Below the pieces are notes generated by a model, which worked only from the letters and a program-made list of their open reading frames with translations, ran no database searches and was not told the origin of the DNA. Both the position numbers and the translations under genes were made by a program. From the NCBI GenBank assembly GCA_937902315.1, contig CALGUG010000055.1, forward strand, positions 186,001 to 250,000: DNA of 64,000 nucleotides, read 5' to 3'. Within the stretch, counting starts at the first letter, position 1, and the number at the start of each line of letters is the position of its first letter. The stretch is from an uncultured Chloroflexales bacterium (GTDB lineage Bacteria; Chloroflexota; Chloroflexia; Chloroflexales; Chloroflexaceae). Positions 8,625-17,074 of the stretch are shown piece after piece.

Positions 8625-8913
8625 GCATAATAAGCTCTATCAAACCGAAGCAGTATTGACTCGCCTGAAACGCTCGCTATAGTTAGGCTGTGTTCGCATA
8701 GTGGAGGGACTATTGCATGATCGATCGAAACATAGCAACGATGGAATCTCCTGCCTCTGTTTGGCCGAGCGAGCAAGGCGGAGCAATCTAAGCCCTATGC
8801 AATACCCCTGTGGGAAGGATTCTCTCTCGTTGAACGCGGCTATGGGTCATCGAGAAGCGCAGGCTTCTCGCTGAACGACGAGGCGAGATCCTTGAAGAAA
8901 CACAGAGGTTGAT
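8621..8913. other. Intergenic region with a 5' leader hairpin
   Basis: There is no convincing gene. CGAGAAG at 8851-8857 pairs with CTTCTCG at 8864-8870, making a small stem-loop in the probable leader of the hydrolase gene. I see no recognisable riboswitch. Confidence 0.4.
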
Positions 8914-9729
8914 ATGCAGACAGGTAGATCGAAGGACGGGACGCGCATCGCGTTTGAGCGTTTGGGCCAGGGACCGCTCTTGATTTTGATCGGCGGAGCG
9001 CTGCAACATCGGGCGCTCGATCGCATGCTGGGCCAGCGGGCTGAGGTCTTAGCCCAGCACTTCTCGCTGATTCACTACAACCGCCGCGGACGGGGCGATA
9101 GCGAAGATAGCCCGCACTACAGCGTAGAGCGCGAGATCGAGGATATCGAAGCCTTGATCGACGCAGTCGGCGGGCGGGCCTCGCTGTTGGGACTCTCGTC
9201 GGGCGGGGCGCTGGCGCTTCAGGCGGCGCTCAAGTTAGGCCGCAAGGTCGAGCGCTTGGTCGTGTTTGAGGCGCCCTATAACGACGATCCCGAGGCACGC
9301 AAGGCGTGGGTGGGTTTGAGAGCTGATATCGAAAGCTTGATCCGCACGCAGCAGCCCAAGCAAGCCTTGATCCGCTTTATGACTCATCTGGGCACTCCGC
9401 TCGATCAGGTTACGCCGATGCAAGCCAGCCCGCTTTGGCCGCTCTTTGTGGCGGCAGCGCCGAGCTTGGTCTATGATATGGCGGTGCTGGGTAGCGATAA
9501 CAGTCTGCCGAGCGAGCTAGTGAAGCGGATCGAACAACCTACCCTGCTGATCGATGGGGGAGCGAGTTTCGCCTTTGTGCGTGCGACCGCTCAGCGTTTG
9601 CAGGAATTGATCCCGCAGGCGCGGCGGCGTACTTTGGAGGGCGAAACCCATGCGGTTAACGCTCAAGCGCTGGCGGCGGCCGTGCGCGAGTTCTTTCGTG
9701 AAATGGGCCCGCTCGAAGCTGAAGCCTAA
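8914..9729 (+). CDS. Alpha/beta hydrolase
   Basis: A 271-residue alpha/beta-hydrolase of the peroxidase-like or esterase-like group. The nucleophile elbow is GLSSG (Ser about 95), the oxyanion region LILIGGALQHR, the RRGRGDSED motif follows strand 4, the acid is in LLIDGG (about 214) and the histidine in GETHAV (about 247). No signal peptide is seen, so it is cytoplasmic. AGAGG precedes the ATG. It stands alone, convergent with a glycosyltransferase gene. Substrate unknown. Confidence 0.85.
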   Translation: MQTGRSKDGTRIAFERLGQGPLLILIGGALQHRALDRMLGQRAEVLAQHFSLIHYNRRGRGDSEDSPHYSVEREIEDIEALIDAVGGRASLLGLSSGGALALQAALKLGRKVERLVVFEAPYNDDPEARKAWVGLRADIESLIRTQQPKQALIRFMTHLGTPLDQVTPMQASPLWPLFVAAAPSLVYDMAVLGSDNSLPSELVKRIEQPTLLIDGGASFAFVRATAQRLQELIPQARRRTLEGETHAVNAQALAAAVREFFREMGPLEAEA

Positions 9730-9770
9730 TCCTGCTCGCTAGACTCTGCAAGCGCGCTGTTGAGTATACA

Positions 9771-9807
9771 AAAGGTGTCGGAGTGTTGAGACTCCGGCAC
9801 CTTTTTT
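9771..9807. terminator. Bidirectional terminator
   Basis: AAAGGTGTCGGAGT pairs with ACTCCGGCACCTTT (one wobble) with a 6-base loop, and a run of seven Ts ends the right arm. It separates the convergent hydrolase and glycosyltransferase genes. Confidence 0.85.
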
Positions 9808-9840
9808 TGCTGCTTCTGGGCAGAAAAGTTATAGTATTGT

Positions 9841-11103
9841 CTAGCTGCGATGGCTCTTAACAGCATCGGGATCCTTAGCTTGGGCCGCTTTGCGTTTTTT
9901 GGGCTGCTTGGCCTCGAGCAAAATCTTGTCGTAGATCGCCTCGATCTGGCGACTGCCCGCGTCCCACGAGAGTGTGTCAACAGCGTGCTGACGCGCTTGG
10001 CGGCCTAAGTCGGCAGCCAGCTCGCGGTCTTGCAGCACGCGAATCAGTTGGGCGGCCAGATCTTCGGTGCTGCCGAAGCGGGCGTAAGCGGCGCGGTGGC
10101 CCAACATCTCGCGGTTGACGGGCGTATCGAAGGCCACGATCGGCAGACCCATCGCCATATAGTTGCTGATCTTGCCGTTGCCCTCGGTATTGCTCATCTT
10201 GGGCGCGACCGCTACATCGCCCAGCGCCAGATAGCTATGCAGATCTTTGTAGAGAATGCGGCCCGGCAGGGTGACGCGGTCGGCGATGCCGAGCGACTCG
10301 GCGTATCTGCGGTAGCTGCCCGGATCGGGATAGCCCATGATCAAGAAGTGCACATCGGGCAATTGGGGCGCGATGATCTTGGCGGCGTCGAGCAGCACGT
10401 TGGTGCCTTGGTAGGGCGCGAGCAGCCCAACGTAGACCACCAAGCGTTTGTCGGCCGGGATGCCTAACTGGGCGCGCAGCTCTTGACGCTGGCGCTCCCA
10501 CTCGGGATTGCCATCGAAGGGGCGGAAGCGATCGGTCTCAACACCGTCGATCACGGTATAGAGACGGCTGGTATCGATAGCTGGATCGTTATGGAGCAAC
10601 GAGGCGGCGTTGTGGGTCGATGTAATGATGGCATCGGCTTGAGTGTTGATGTAGCGCTCGAGATTGACCAGAGGAATGTACAACGGGCTTTGCTTCTTGA
10701 TAAAGCCATGGTCGAGCATTTCGCTGGTCATACTGCCTTGATAGTCGAGCACCAAGGGTACGCCGATGATTCGTTTGAGCACGGTGCCGATCAAGCCAGC
10801 TTCGTGGGTGTGGGCGTGAATGATGGTTGGTTTTTCGGCCAGCGCAACGCGCAGCGAACGCCACGAGAGTCCTACATCGCAGTAGAGTTTATGACGAGTC
10901 GAACCGACCATCACGCGTTTGATCCATGGGACATCCCACGAACGGCGGATATCGATCTCCGGCATGTCGTCGCCGTTATGATAGGTGACGAGGATGACGC
11001 GGTGCCCAAGCTTCTGCAGCGACCGAATTTCCTGCCAGATACGCACATGGCAGCCATAGTCGGCGAAGAAGCTAGTGGAGGCGATCATTAATATGGTTTG
11101 CAT
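9841..11103 (-). CDS. Glycosyltransferase family 4 protein
   Basis: A 420-residue GT-B enzyme. The N-terminal half includes DYGCHVRIWQEIRSLQKLGHRV, IIHAHTHEAGLIG and the linker VIDGVETDRF. The C-terminal half starts VVYVGLLAPYQGTNVLLDAA and holds NTEGNGKISNYMAMGLPIVAFD, the nucleotide-sugar-binding region with its conserved Glu. It retains its donor sugar while transferring to an acceptor, as family GT4 does. The last 30 residues are lysine-rich (KQPKKRKAAQAKD), an odd tail that may bind the membrane or be disordered. It is monocistronic and not adjacent to the polysaccharide operon at 31279; acceptor unknown. Confidence 0.88.
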   Translation of the reverse strand: MQTILMIASTSFFADYGCHVRIWQEIRSLQKLGHRVILVTYHNGDDMPEIDIRRSWDVPWIKRVMVGSTRHKLYCDVGLSWRSLRVALAEKPTIIHAHTHEAGLIGTVLKRIIGVPLVLDYQGSMTSEMLDHGFIKKQSPLYIPLVNLERYINTQADAIITSTHNAASLLHNDPAIDTSRLYTVIDGVETDRFRPFDGNPEWERQRQELRAQLGIPADKRLVVYVGLLAPYQGTNVLLDAAKIIAPQLPDVHFLIMGYPDPGSYRRYAESLGIADRVTLPGRILYKDLHSYLALGDVAVAPKMSNTEGNGKISNYMAMGLPIVAFDTPVNREMLGHRAAYARFGSTEDLAAQLIRVLQDRELAADLGRQARQHAVDTLSWDAGSRQIEAIYDKILLEAKQPKKRKAAQAKDPDAVKSHRS

Positions 11104-11153
11104 AGCTCACAATCAAGCGTAAAGCCGCGCTCGATACGATAGTAAATTGCGCT

Positions 11154-11708
11154 TTACCCCTGAAGTTTTTCAAAAGCGAGATGAAGCGCTGGACCTGCCT
11201 CGGCAGGCAACTCTCCTTCGAGCACAGCCTCGTAGTGTAACTCATCGAAGGGCAACTTCAATTCGCTAATGATATCGTCGGGAAGACGCGAAAGTTCATC
11301 ATCGAAGGCGAAGTGGAGCGTGCCATATTCGCCGTAGAAGGTTGTCTCGGTAAGGTCGTAATGCTCTTCAACGGTCTCGGAGCCATCGTAAATGCCGTGG
11401 GCCCAAGCGACACCATTGCCTGCGACTTCTATCCAGACCGCGCGCGTATCCAGCTTCTGAGCCAGATATTGGGCTAGAAAGCGGTCGCCGAAATAGCGCG
11501 GATCTTCCCAAATCGTGATCCAGTCGTTGTGCGGCGGAATGAGATAAAAGAGACGACGGAATTTCTCTGGGATGAAAATGCGCCCAAGCGATTCGCCTGG
11601 ACGGTGTGCGCTCAGCTGAAAACCGATCTGCTGCATATAGTCGCTCACTAATGAGGCGACCGCAGCGATATCGTGATATTTGACATAAAGAGCGCCGTTA
11701 TTGTTCAT
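11154..11708 (-). CDS. Hypothetical protein
   Basis: A 184-residue acidic soluble protein I do not recognise. Readable features are DYMQQIGFQLSAHRPGES, WITIWEDPRYFGD, LAQYLAQKLDTRAVWIEVAGNGVAWAHGIYDGSE and YHYD-like acidic turns. The pattern (an aromatic beta-rich half with WxxIxED) is reminiscent of small immunity-type or SMI1/KNR4-like folds, but this is only an impression. There is no signal peptide. It may be transcribed alone. Confidence 0.65.
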   Translation of the reverse strand: MNNNGALYVKYHDIAAVASLVSDYMQQIGFQLSAHRPGESLGRIFIPEKFRRLFYLIPPHNDWITIWEDPRYFGDRFLAQYLAQKLDTRAVWIEVAGNGVAWAHGIYDGSETVEEHYDLTETTFYGEYGTLHFAFDDELSRLPDDIISELKLPFDELHYEAVLEGELPAEAGPALHLAFEKLQG

Positions 11709-11782
11709 TGATCGAGGCCCTGCCTGTTAAGAGAACCGTTGACCTTGGCATTCTACCGCAGGCAATCGCTGATTGCAAACCA

Positions 11783-11818
11783 TAAGGCCGCCCAAAGCTC
11801 CTCCTTGAGCGGCCTTAT
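11783..11818 (-). terminator. Terminator-like hairpin
   Basis: TAAGGCCGC pairs with GCGGCCTTA around a loop containing AAGCTCCTCC. It lies upstream of the 11154 gene and could end minus-strand transcripts arriving from the surface-protein pair at 12117-14302. Confidence 0.55.
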
Positions 11819-11842
11819 CTGCGTTTTACTCCGTGTATTCTC

Positions 11843-11901
11843 TTGGCGGAGAGGCGGCTAGCTTCCATTCGGCTTCTAGCGCGTCCGCCTTCGGCTATCA
11901 A
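11843..11901 (-). repeat. Core repeat module, copy 3 (inverted)
   Basis: TTGGCGG at the left and GCGTCCGCCTTCGGCTATCA at the right; it is the reverse complement of the copies at 3091 and 6236. Confidence 0.75.
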
Positions 11902-11992
11902 CAGCCATTGCTTACATAAGGCAGGTTTCCATTTCGCTTCGCGAAATCTTCCTACTGCGCCCTTCGCTCTTCTTGCCAAAACAGCACGTCTG

Positions 11993-12108
11993 ATATCACA
12001 TCCGCTAGACTGCTTTCTATGTGGCCTTCGGCAGAATGGAACTCAACTCTTTCCCCGTGTTCGTTTTTTTGCATTGAAAGAAAGCACGTCTTTGAGCAGA
12101 TTTGCTAT
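11993..12108 (+). repeat. Terminal-inverted-repeat element (115-bp family), copy 2
   Basis: Starts ATATCACATCCG and ends CAGATTTGCTAT. The interior shares GGCCTTCGGCAGAATGGAAC and GCATTGAAAGAAAGCACGTC with its relatives. Confidence 0.75.
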
Positions 12109-12116
12109 GAAGCGCC

Positions 12117-12653
12117 CTAGGGCTGGATCTCGCTGCTAGCTTGGCCCGCTCGCTGGCCCCCGATCCAGAGCTGTAGGCTGTATTCACCGACCGGCAGCGG
12201 CTTGTTGCTGGTGAGCGCGATGGCGCTGCCGACCGACGAGACGCCGCCCGGAATGATCCGGGTGCGCGCCAGGTTGGGCGGCTCGACTCCGTTGAAGCTC
12301 CAGACTTCGCGCAGCTCCAAGAACTCGACTCCGGCTGGCAGCTCGATCAGATAGGCCAGCGTTGTGATGCCGTAGCTGAAGCTGCTCGCCTCGCCTTCTA
12401 AGCGGCCATCGACCAGCGCTGTGCCGAAGCGGATCTTGGCTTGCGGCCCGTTCTCGACGATCAGCGGCAGATAGAGCGTATGGCTGGGCGGCTCGCTTTG
12501 GCTTGGCAGAGCCGCATCGCTCTTTGGCGCGGCCGGGTTGGCGAACCAGACCTGCTCGACGAGCTGAAAGCCGGGCGTTTGGGCCGAGCTGGGCGCTACC
12601 GCGTACCAAAGCGGTACAGCCAGCAAAAGCGCTAGCAGAAGCCTCGCTCTCAT
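12117..12653 (-). CDS. Small secreted protein
   Basis: A 178-residue protein with a signal peptide (residues 1-24, RARLLLALLLAVPLWYAVAPSSA, then QTPGF). The mature part is a predicted beta-rich domain with LYLPLIVENG at about 60-70, ITTLAYLIELPAG and YSLQLWIGGQ near the end. I do not recognise the family. Its ATG overlaps the TGA of the upstream surface-protein gene (ATGA at 12650-12653), so the two are translationally coupled and probably act together at the cell surface. Confidence 0.75.
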   Translation of the reverse strand: MRARLLLALLLAVPLWYAVAPSSAQTPGFQLVEQVWFANPAAPKSDAALPSQSEPPSHTLYLPLIVENGPQAKIRFGTALVDGRLEGEASSFSYGITTLAYLIELPAGVEFLELREVWSFNGVEPPNLARTRIIPGGVSSVGSAIALTSNKPLPVGEYSLQLWIGGQRAGQASSEIQP

Positions 12654-14302
12654 GCTTCACCTCGCTTGCGGCGTATTCGCAGGCTTAAACCGACCAGCCC
12701 GCAGACGATGCCCGCCATCAACAGCGGCCAGATCGGCAGCCTGGCAGGCTCAGAGGTTTGGGGCAGGCTGCTCGGGATCGCGCTGATTGGCGTTGGAGTA
12801 GCGCTCTCGCTCTGCTGGGCTTCGCTCTCAGCGCTGGCCGCGACTTCTTGGCTCTCTTCGACGGCAGCGCTTGTCTCGACGGGTTGCTCGCTGAGCTGCT
12901 CGGACGTGGCCGTGGCCTCGGCGGTTGCGGTGGCCTTGCGGCCGCTATTGCCGCCGCCCGATTGGTTGCCGCTGGGCTGGCTGGTGGGCGTGGGCGCGAG
13001 TGTTGCGCTCGCCTCGGGCGTGTTGGTCGCCACCGGTGTGCTCACTGCGCCGCCTCGAATTCTGATGCGCACCTCGGCGCGGCGCGGCGACTCGACGCGG
13101 TTGCCGAACTCGTCGGCGACATCGACGGCATCGGCGCTGTTCACTATGGCATCTTCGATCTCACCGATCACCAGATAGCTGGTATCGATGCTGATCTCTT
13201 GCTGGGGCGCGAGGCGTGTCATACCGAGGCTGGCCAGCAGGTTGTTCCAGCGCAGTTTGCCGCTCTCGGGGTTATGCAGATCGGGCTGCACGCTCGCCCC
13301 GAGGAACTGGATCACATCGGGGCGATAGCTATCTTCGAACGGCAGCGTAACGATATCGGTATAGCCATCGTTGCGCAGGGTGAGCGTAAAGCTGATCACA
13401 GGCTGATCGAGGCGGATAAAGCTCTCCTGAAGCTCCTTCAGCACGATCACACTGCCGCCTTTTACTTTGCCCGTGGCGGCGTCTTGGCTGGCACCGCCGC
13501 CCTCTCCGTTCTGGCCGACAGCCGCTTCAACGCGCGCTCGGTTGATCACTTCGTCGTCGATGCGCAGGGCCCGGAAGACCGTTTCGATTTCGAAAACTTG
13601 GCCTGGCCCCATATCGCCCAAGCTATCGGTCAAGTCGTCCCAGCGCATAACCCCCGTGCTATGGCTGTCGGGCGCAGGGTCGATCCGATCGAGCTGCGGC
13701 TCGAGGATATTCGGCTCGTACTCGTCGATCACGGGCAGGGTTGTGATCGTGATCGTGCCGGTGTTCTCGATGCGGATCGTGAAGGTGAGGTATTGGCCGA
13801 CCTGCACCTCATCGCTGCCGTGCAGTATCTTCTCGATCTCGAGGCTGATGGTGCCGAGCGGCATTGTTGGCACAGCGGTCGGGCTCTCGGTCGGGGCCTG
13901 CTCGATCTGAGCGCCGCTGGTCGATTCGCTAGTTGGGCTGGCGCTGGGGCTAGCGCTCGCAGTAGCACTTGGGCTAACTGCTGTGCTGGTTGCGCTTGGA
14001 GCACTGGCGGTCGCGCTGGGGCTAGCGCTCGCGCTTACGGCACTGGCGGTCGCGCTTGGCGTAGCGCTCGCGTTGGCTGTGCTGGTCGGGCTGGCTGTAG
14101 CGCTCGCGACGATTGTGTGAGTAGCTGTGGGTTCCGACTGGGTGGGGCTTGGCGTGCTCGGCTCTTGGCTCGGATCGCTTTGGGCGTAGACAAGCCCTGA
14201 AGAGTGGAACAATGTCAGTGGGCTGAATAACAAGAGCAAGAGCAGACACACCACCATGAAACGATAGGGCCTACGTTGGTGAGAACGGGCTGACGGTGTC
14301 AC
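12650..14302 (-). CDS. LPxTG-like anchored surface protein with DUF11 domains
   Basis: A 550-residue export protein. Order: signal peptide with hydrophobic core at about 15-35 ending near VYAQS; a low-complexity Ala/Ser/Thr/Pro stalk (about 42-145) of repeated SATASA units; two DUF11-like immunoglobulin-type domains (about 150-280 and 285-420) with GQYLTFTIRIENTG and VISFTLTLRNDGYTD; a second Ser/Thr-rich stalk; and a C-terminus with LPQTS (513-517), a hydrophobic helix and RIRRKR. The last three form a sortase-type sorting signal. It probably projects from the cell wall and may be glycosylated on the stalk. No sortase gene is in the window. Next gene downstream overlaps by 4 bases. Confidence 0.88.
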   Translation of the reverse strand: MTPSARSHQRRPYRFMVVCLLLLLLFSPLTLFHSSGLVYAQSDPSQEPSTPSPTQSEPTATHTIVASATASPTSTANASATPSATASAVSASASPSATASAPSATSTAVSPSATASASPSASPTSESTSGAQIEQAPTESPTAVPTMPLGTISLEIEKILHGSDEVQVGQYLTFTIRIENTGTITITTLPVIDEYEPNILEPQLDRIDPAPDSHSTGVMRWDDLTDSLGDMGPGQVFEIETVFRALRIDDEVINRARVEAAVGQNGEGGGASQDAATGKVKGGSVIVLKELQESFIRLDQPVISFTLTLRNDGYTDIVTLPFEDSYRPDVIQFLGASVQPDLHNPESGKLRWNNLLASLGMTRLAPQQEISIDTSYLVIGEIEDAIVNSADAVDVADEFGNRVESPRRAEVRIRIRGGAVSTPVATNTPEASATLAPTPTSQPSGNQSGGGNSGRKATATAEATATSEQLSEQPVETSAAVEESQEVAASAESEAQQSESATPTPISAIPSSLPQTSEPARLPIWPLLMAGIVCGLVGLSLRIRRKRGEA

Positions 14303-14533
14303 AGCTTGGCTCCTAGATGAAGAAATTTTAAACTATTTCCAAAATACATTATAGCATTGGTGGCAAGTTAGGCTATCGACTATCGCGCTACAGAAGCCAG
14401 TAGAGCGCCTATCACTGCTTGGTGGGGCCTAGCGACGAGCGAGATGGTCTATAATGGAAGAGGACGATGTCTTGATCCGAACTGATCTATTCCCCTTTTC
14501 GGCTGATACTTGTTCAGTTCTAGAAAGGATTAT

Positions 14534-15187
14534 ATGAATCAGCAGCAATCATCTCTAGAGGGGACCATTCGGATTGTCCAGACCCAGGCTGAACACATCC
14601 CACAGTTGGTGCTCCATCAACAGATCTGCTTCCCTACCCTCGAACCGTATGAATGGATGCGGGCTGAGCATTTCGAGTCCCATCTGCGGCTCTTTCCTGA
14701 AGGCCAGCACGTGGCCCTCGATGGCGATCGGGTGGTTGGCCAGAGCAGCACCTTTCGCATCAGCGGCGAGATCGCGCTCAAGCAGCACAGCTATATGGAC
14801 ATTCTGGGCCAGAGCTATTTTACGCGCCACGATCCCCAGGGCGAATGGCTCTATGGTGCTGATATGAGCGTGCACCCCGACTATCGTGGGCGCGGCCTTT
14901 CGAAGCGCTTGTACGATACTCGCAAGGCGCTCTGTCGCGCCCTTAATCTGCGCGGAATGGTGGCGGGCGGCATGCTTCCGGGCTATCGCCTCTACAAAGA
15001 TCGCATGTCGGTCGAAGAGTACGCTCAAGCCGTTGCACGGGGCGAGTTGGTCGATCCGACTTTGACGCCTCAGTTGCGAGCCGGTTTTGTGTTGGGCGGA
15101 ATTTTGTACAACTATCTGGAGGGTGGCGAGTATGGCAACGACTCGACCCTAATTGTATGGCATAATGATGCCTATCGAGAATCGTAA
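14534..15187 (+). CDS. GNAT-family acetyltransferase
   Basis: A 217-residue GNAT. The acetyl-CoA loop is ADMSVHPDYRGRGLSKRLYDTRKALC. The protein resembles the acetyltransferase half found fused to carbon-nitrogen hydrolases in other bacteria (FPTLEPYEWM, HIPQLVLHQQICFP). AAAGGA precedes the ATG at 14534, chosen over an earlier in-frame start. It lies 56 bases before an aldehyde dehydrogenase gene in the same direction, so the pair may act on one substrate, for example an amino-aldehyde or polyamine-derived compound; that is inference. Confidence 0.82.
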   Translation: MNQQQSSLEGTIRIVQTQAEHIPQLVLHQQICFPTLEPYEWMRAEHFESHLRLFPEGQHVALDGDRVVGQSSTFRISGEIALKQHSYMDILGQSYFTRHDPQGEWLYGADMSVHPDYRGRGLSKRLYDTRKALCRALNLRGMVAGGMLPGYRLYKDRMSVEEYAQAVARGELVDPTLTPQLRAGFVLGGILYNYLEGGEYGNDSTLIVWHNDAYRES

Positions 15188-15243
15188 CCCTATCTCTTTC
15201 CCTCTCACCTTTTCTCATATCTGGATGCAAAGGAGCTTACCGT

Positions 15244-16701
15244 ATGGCGAAAGTCTATTACAACCAGATCGGTGGCGAATACGTACCCTCGTCGAGCGGC
15301 GATACCACCGAGATACGTAATCCTGCCAATATTGACGACGTTTTGGGCCTTGTACCCTCCTCGACCGCTGAAGATGTGCGAGCTGCTGTCTCTGCCGCCC
15401 ACGACGCTTTTGGAAAGTGGGCTGGCATGACCGGGCCAGAGCGCGGGCGCATTCTCTACAAGGCGGCCAACCTGCTCGAGAGCCGCATCGACGAGTGGGC
15501 CGAGGCTTTGACGCGCGAAGAGGGCAAGACCCGTATCGAAGCCCGCAACGAAGTTGTGCGCTCGGTTGAGTTGTTCCGCTACTTCGCTGGCGAGGGCTGG
15601 CGGGTCGGTGGCGATGTGTTGCCGCCCGATACGCCCAACACCCTGCTCTACAGCGTGCGCGTGCCGGTCGGCGTTGTTGGCTTGATCACGCCTTGGAACT
15701 TCCCGCTCTCGATTCCGGTTTGGAAGATGGCTCCGGCGCTGGTGGTTGGCAACACGGTGGTCTTCAAGCCCGCCTCGGCCACCCCGATTATGGCCCTGAT
15801 GCTGGGCGACCTGCTCAAAGAGGCTGGATTGCCCGCCGGTGTGCTCAATATCGTGACGGGTGGCGGCGGTGTGGTCGGCGATGCCTTGGTGACCGATCAG
15901 CGTATTTCGGCGGTCTCTTTCACCGGATCGTACAAGATCGGCCATTCGCTCTATCAGAAGACGGCTCAGCGTTTGGTACGCACCCACCTCGAGCTGGGCG
16001 GCAAGAACCCGCTGATCGTGGCGGCCGACGCCGATCTCGATAAGGCTGTGACCACGACGGTGCGCGGCGGCTTCGGTTTGACGGGCCAAGCCTGTACAGC
16101 GACCAGCCGCGTGATCGTCGAGAAGCCTGTGTTGGAAGAATTTACCAAGCGCTTGGTGGCCGCTGCTCAATCCATCAAGGTTGGCCCGGGTCTCGCCGAT
16201 GGCGTACAGATGGGTCCGGCAGTCAGTGCAAGCCAGCGCAAGACTGACCTCGAGTATGTGCAGATCGCTCAAGAGGAGGGCGCCCAACTGTTGACGGGTG
16301 GTGTTGCGCCCGAAGACGGTGACTATGCCAAGGGTTACTTTGTAACCCCGACGGTGTTCGCCAATGTGCGCAACGATATGCGCATCGCCCGCGAAGAGGT
16401 CTTTGGCCCGGTGATCGGTGTGATCGCAGCCGAAGACCTTGAAGAGGCCTTTGCGATCGCCAACGATACCAACTATGGCCTCTCGACGGGCATTGTGACC
16501 AACGATGTGCGCACCGCTCTGCGCTTCGCCGAGCGCGCCGAGGCCGGTATGGTCAAGGTCAACCAGCCGACCGCCGGTCTGTCGATTCAAGCGCCTTTCG
16601 GCGGTTTTAAAGACAGCGGCTCGGGTATGTTCCGCGAGATGGGCAAGGGCGCGACCGATTTCTACACCAAGATCAAGACGGTCTATATCGACGGTCAATA
16701 A
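15244..16701 (+). CDS. NAD(P)-dependent aldehyde dehydrogenase
   Basis: A 485-residue ALDH-superfamily enzyme. The substrate tunnel motif TPWNFPLSIPVWK, the cofactor-fold FTGS, the general base in LELGGKNP (Glu about 250) and the nucleophile in GLTGQACTA (Cys about 283) are all intact, as is EEVFGPV. Sequence character is close to the GucD or alpha-ketoglutaric semialdehyde dehydrogenase branch (PPDTPNTLLYSVRVPVGVVGLI), so sugar-acid degradation is one possibility. AAAGGAG precedes the ATG. The operon with the GNAT ends at the hairpin 16757-16796. Confidence 0.9.
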   Translation: MAKVYYNQIGGEYVPSSSGDTTEIRNPANIDDVLGLVPSSTAEDVRAAVSAAHDAFGKWAGMTGPERGRILYKAANLLESRIDEWAEALTREEGKTRIEARNEVVRSVELFRYFAGEGWRVGGDVLPPDTPNTLLYSVRVPVGVVGLITPWNFPLSIPVWKMAPALVVGNTVVFKPASATPIMALMLGDLLKEAGLPAGVLNIVTGGGGVVGDALVTDQRISAVSFTGSYKIGHSLYQKTAQRLVRTHLELGGKNPLIVAADADLDKAVTTTVRGGFGLTGQACTATSRVIVEKPVLEEFTKRLVAAAQSIKVGPGLADGVQMGPAVSASQRKTDLEYVQIAQEEGAQLLTGGVAPEDGDYAKGYFVTPTVFANVRNDMRIAREEVFGPVIGVIAAEDLEEAFAIANDTNYGLSTGIVTNDVRTALRFAERAEAGMVKVNQPTAGLSIQAPFGGFKDSGSGMFREMGKGATDFYTKIKTVYIDGQ

Positions 16702-16756
16702 ACTTGGCTTGAGCGCGCTCTACATGCCTTAGTCCTGTTTGAGCAAGCCTAAAGAC

Positions 16757-16796
16757 AAAGGCTGATTATGGAGGAAAAGCCATAATCAGCCTTTTT
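16757..16796 (+). terminator. Terminator after the aldehyde dehydrogenase gene
   Basis: AAAGGCTGATTATGG pairs perfectly with CCATAATCAGCCTTT around AGGAAAAG, followed by a T run. Confidence 0.9.
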
Positions 16797-16910
16797 TATA
16801 ACAATCCGCTTGTTAGATCAGTCACTATTTTGGCCTTCGACAGCCTGGAAGGTGACTGTTGTTGTTTTTGCTGCGTTGCGAGCGTATATGGTGTTAAGCG
16901 GATTTGCTGG
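16797..16910 (+). repeat. Terminal-inverted-repeat element (115-bp family), copy 3
   Basis: Starts ATAACAATCCGC and ends near CGGATTTGCTGG; the interior has TTTTGGCCTTCGACAGCCTG. It is more diverged than the copies at 6080 and 11993 and is followed directly by a core module. Confidence 0.55.
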
Positions 16911-16942
16911 CACCGGGCGATACGCCCCGTTTTGATGGGCGG

Positions 16943-17004
16943 GATGTTGATAGCCGAAGGCGGACGCGCTGAGGACTGAATGGAAGCTAGGGAGCACGCC
17001 GCCA
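16943..17004 (+). repeat. Core repeat module, copy 4
   Basis: TTGATAGCCGAAGGCGGACG with the right-end ACGCCGCCA. It lies beyond the 3' end of the minus-strand LamG gene. Confidence 0.75.
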
Positions 17005-17074
17005 ACGTTCTGAACCTATCATCCGATGCAAGATGCCATCAGAAGATGCGATTTCGGTCTTTGGAAGGCTGGAC

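Noticed and set aside
8851..8870. Riboswitch in the leader of the alpha/beta hydrolase
   Set aside because: Only one small hairpin is seen; no conserved aptamer core is recognisable.
12758..14200. 480-residue open frame opposite the LPQTS surface protein gene
   Set aside because: It is a shadow of the low-complexity, GC-biased codons of the real gene. It has no ribosome-binding site or recognisable domain.
15205..16698. 497-residue open frame opposite the aldehyde dehydrogenase gene
   Set aside because: The real enzyme with all catalytic motifs is on the other strand; the shadow protein is His/Arg/Gln-rich without family features.
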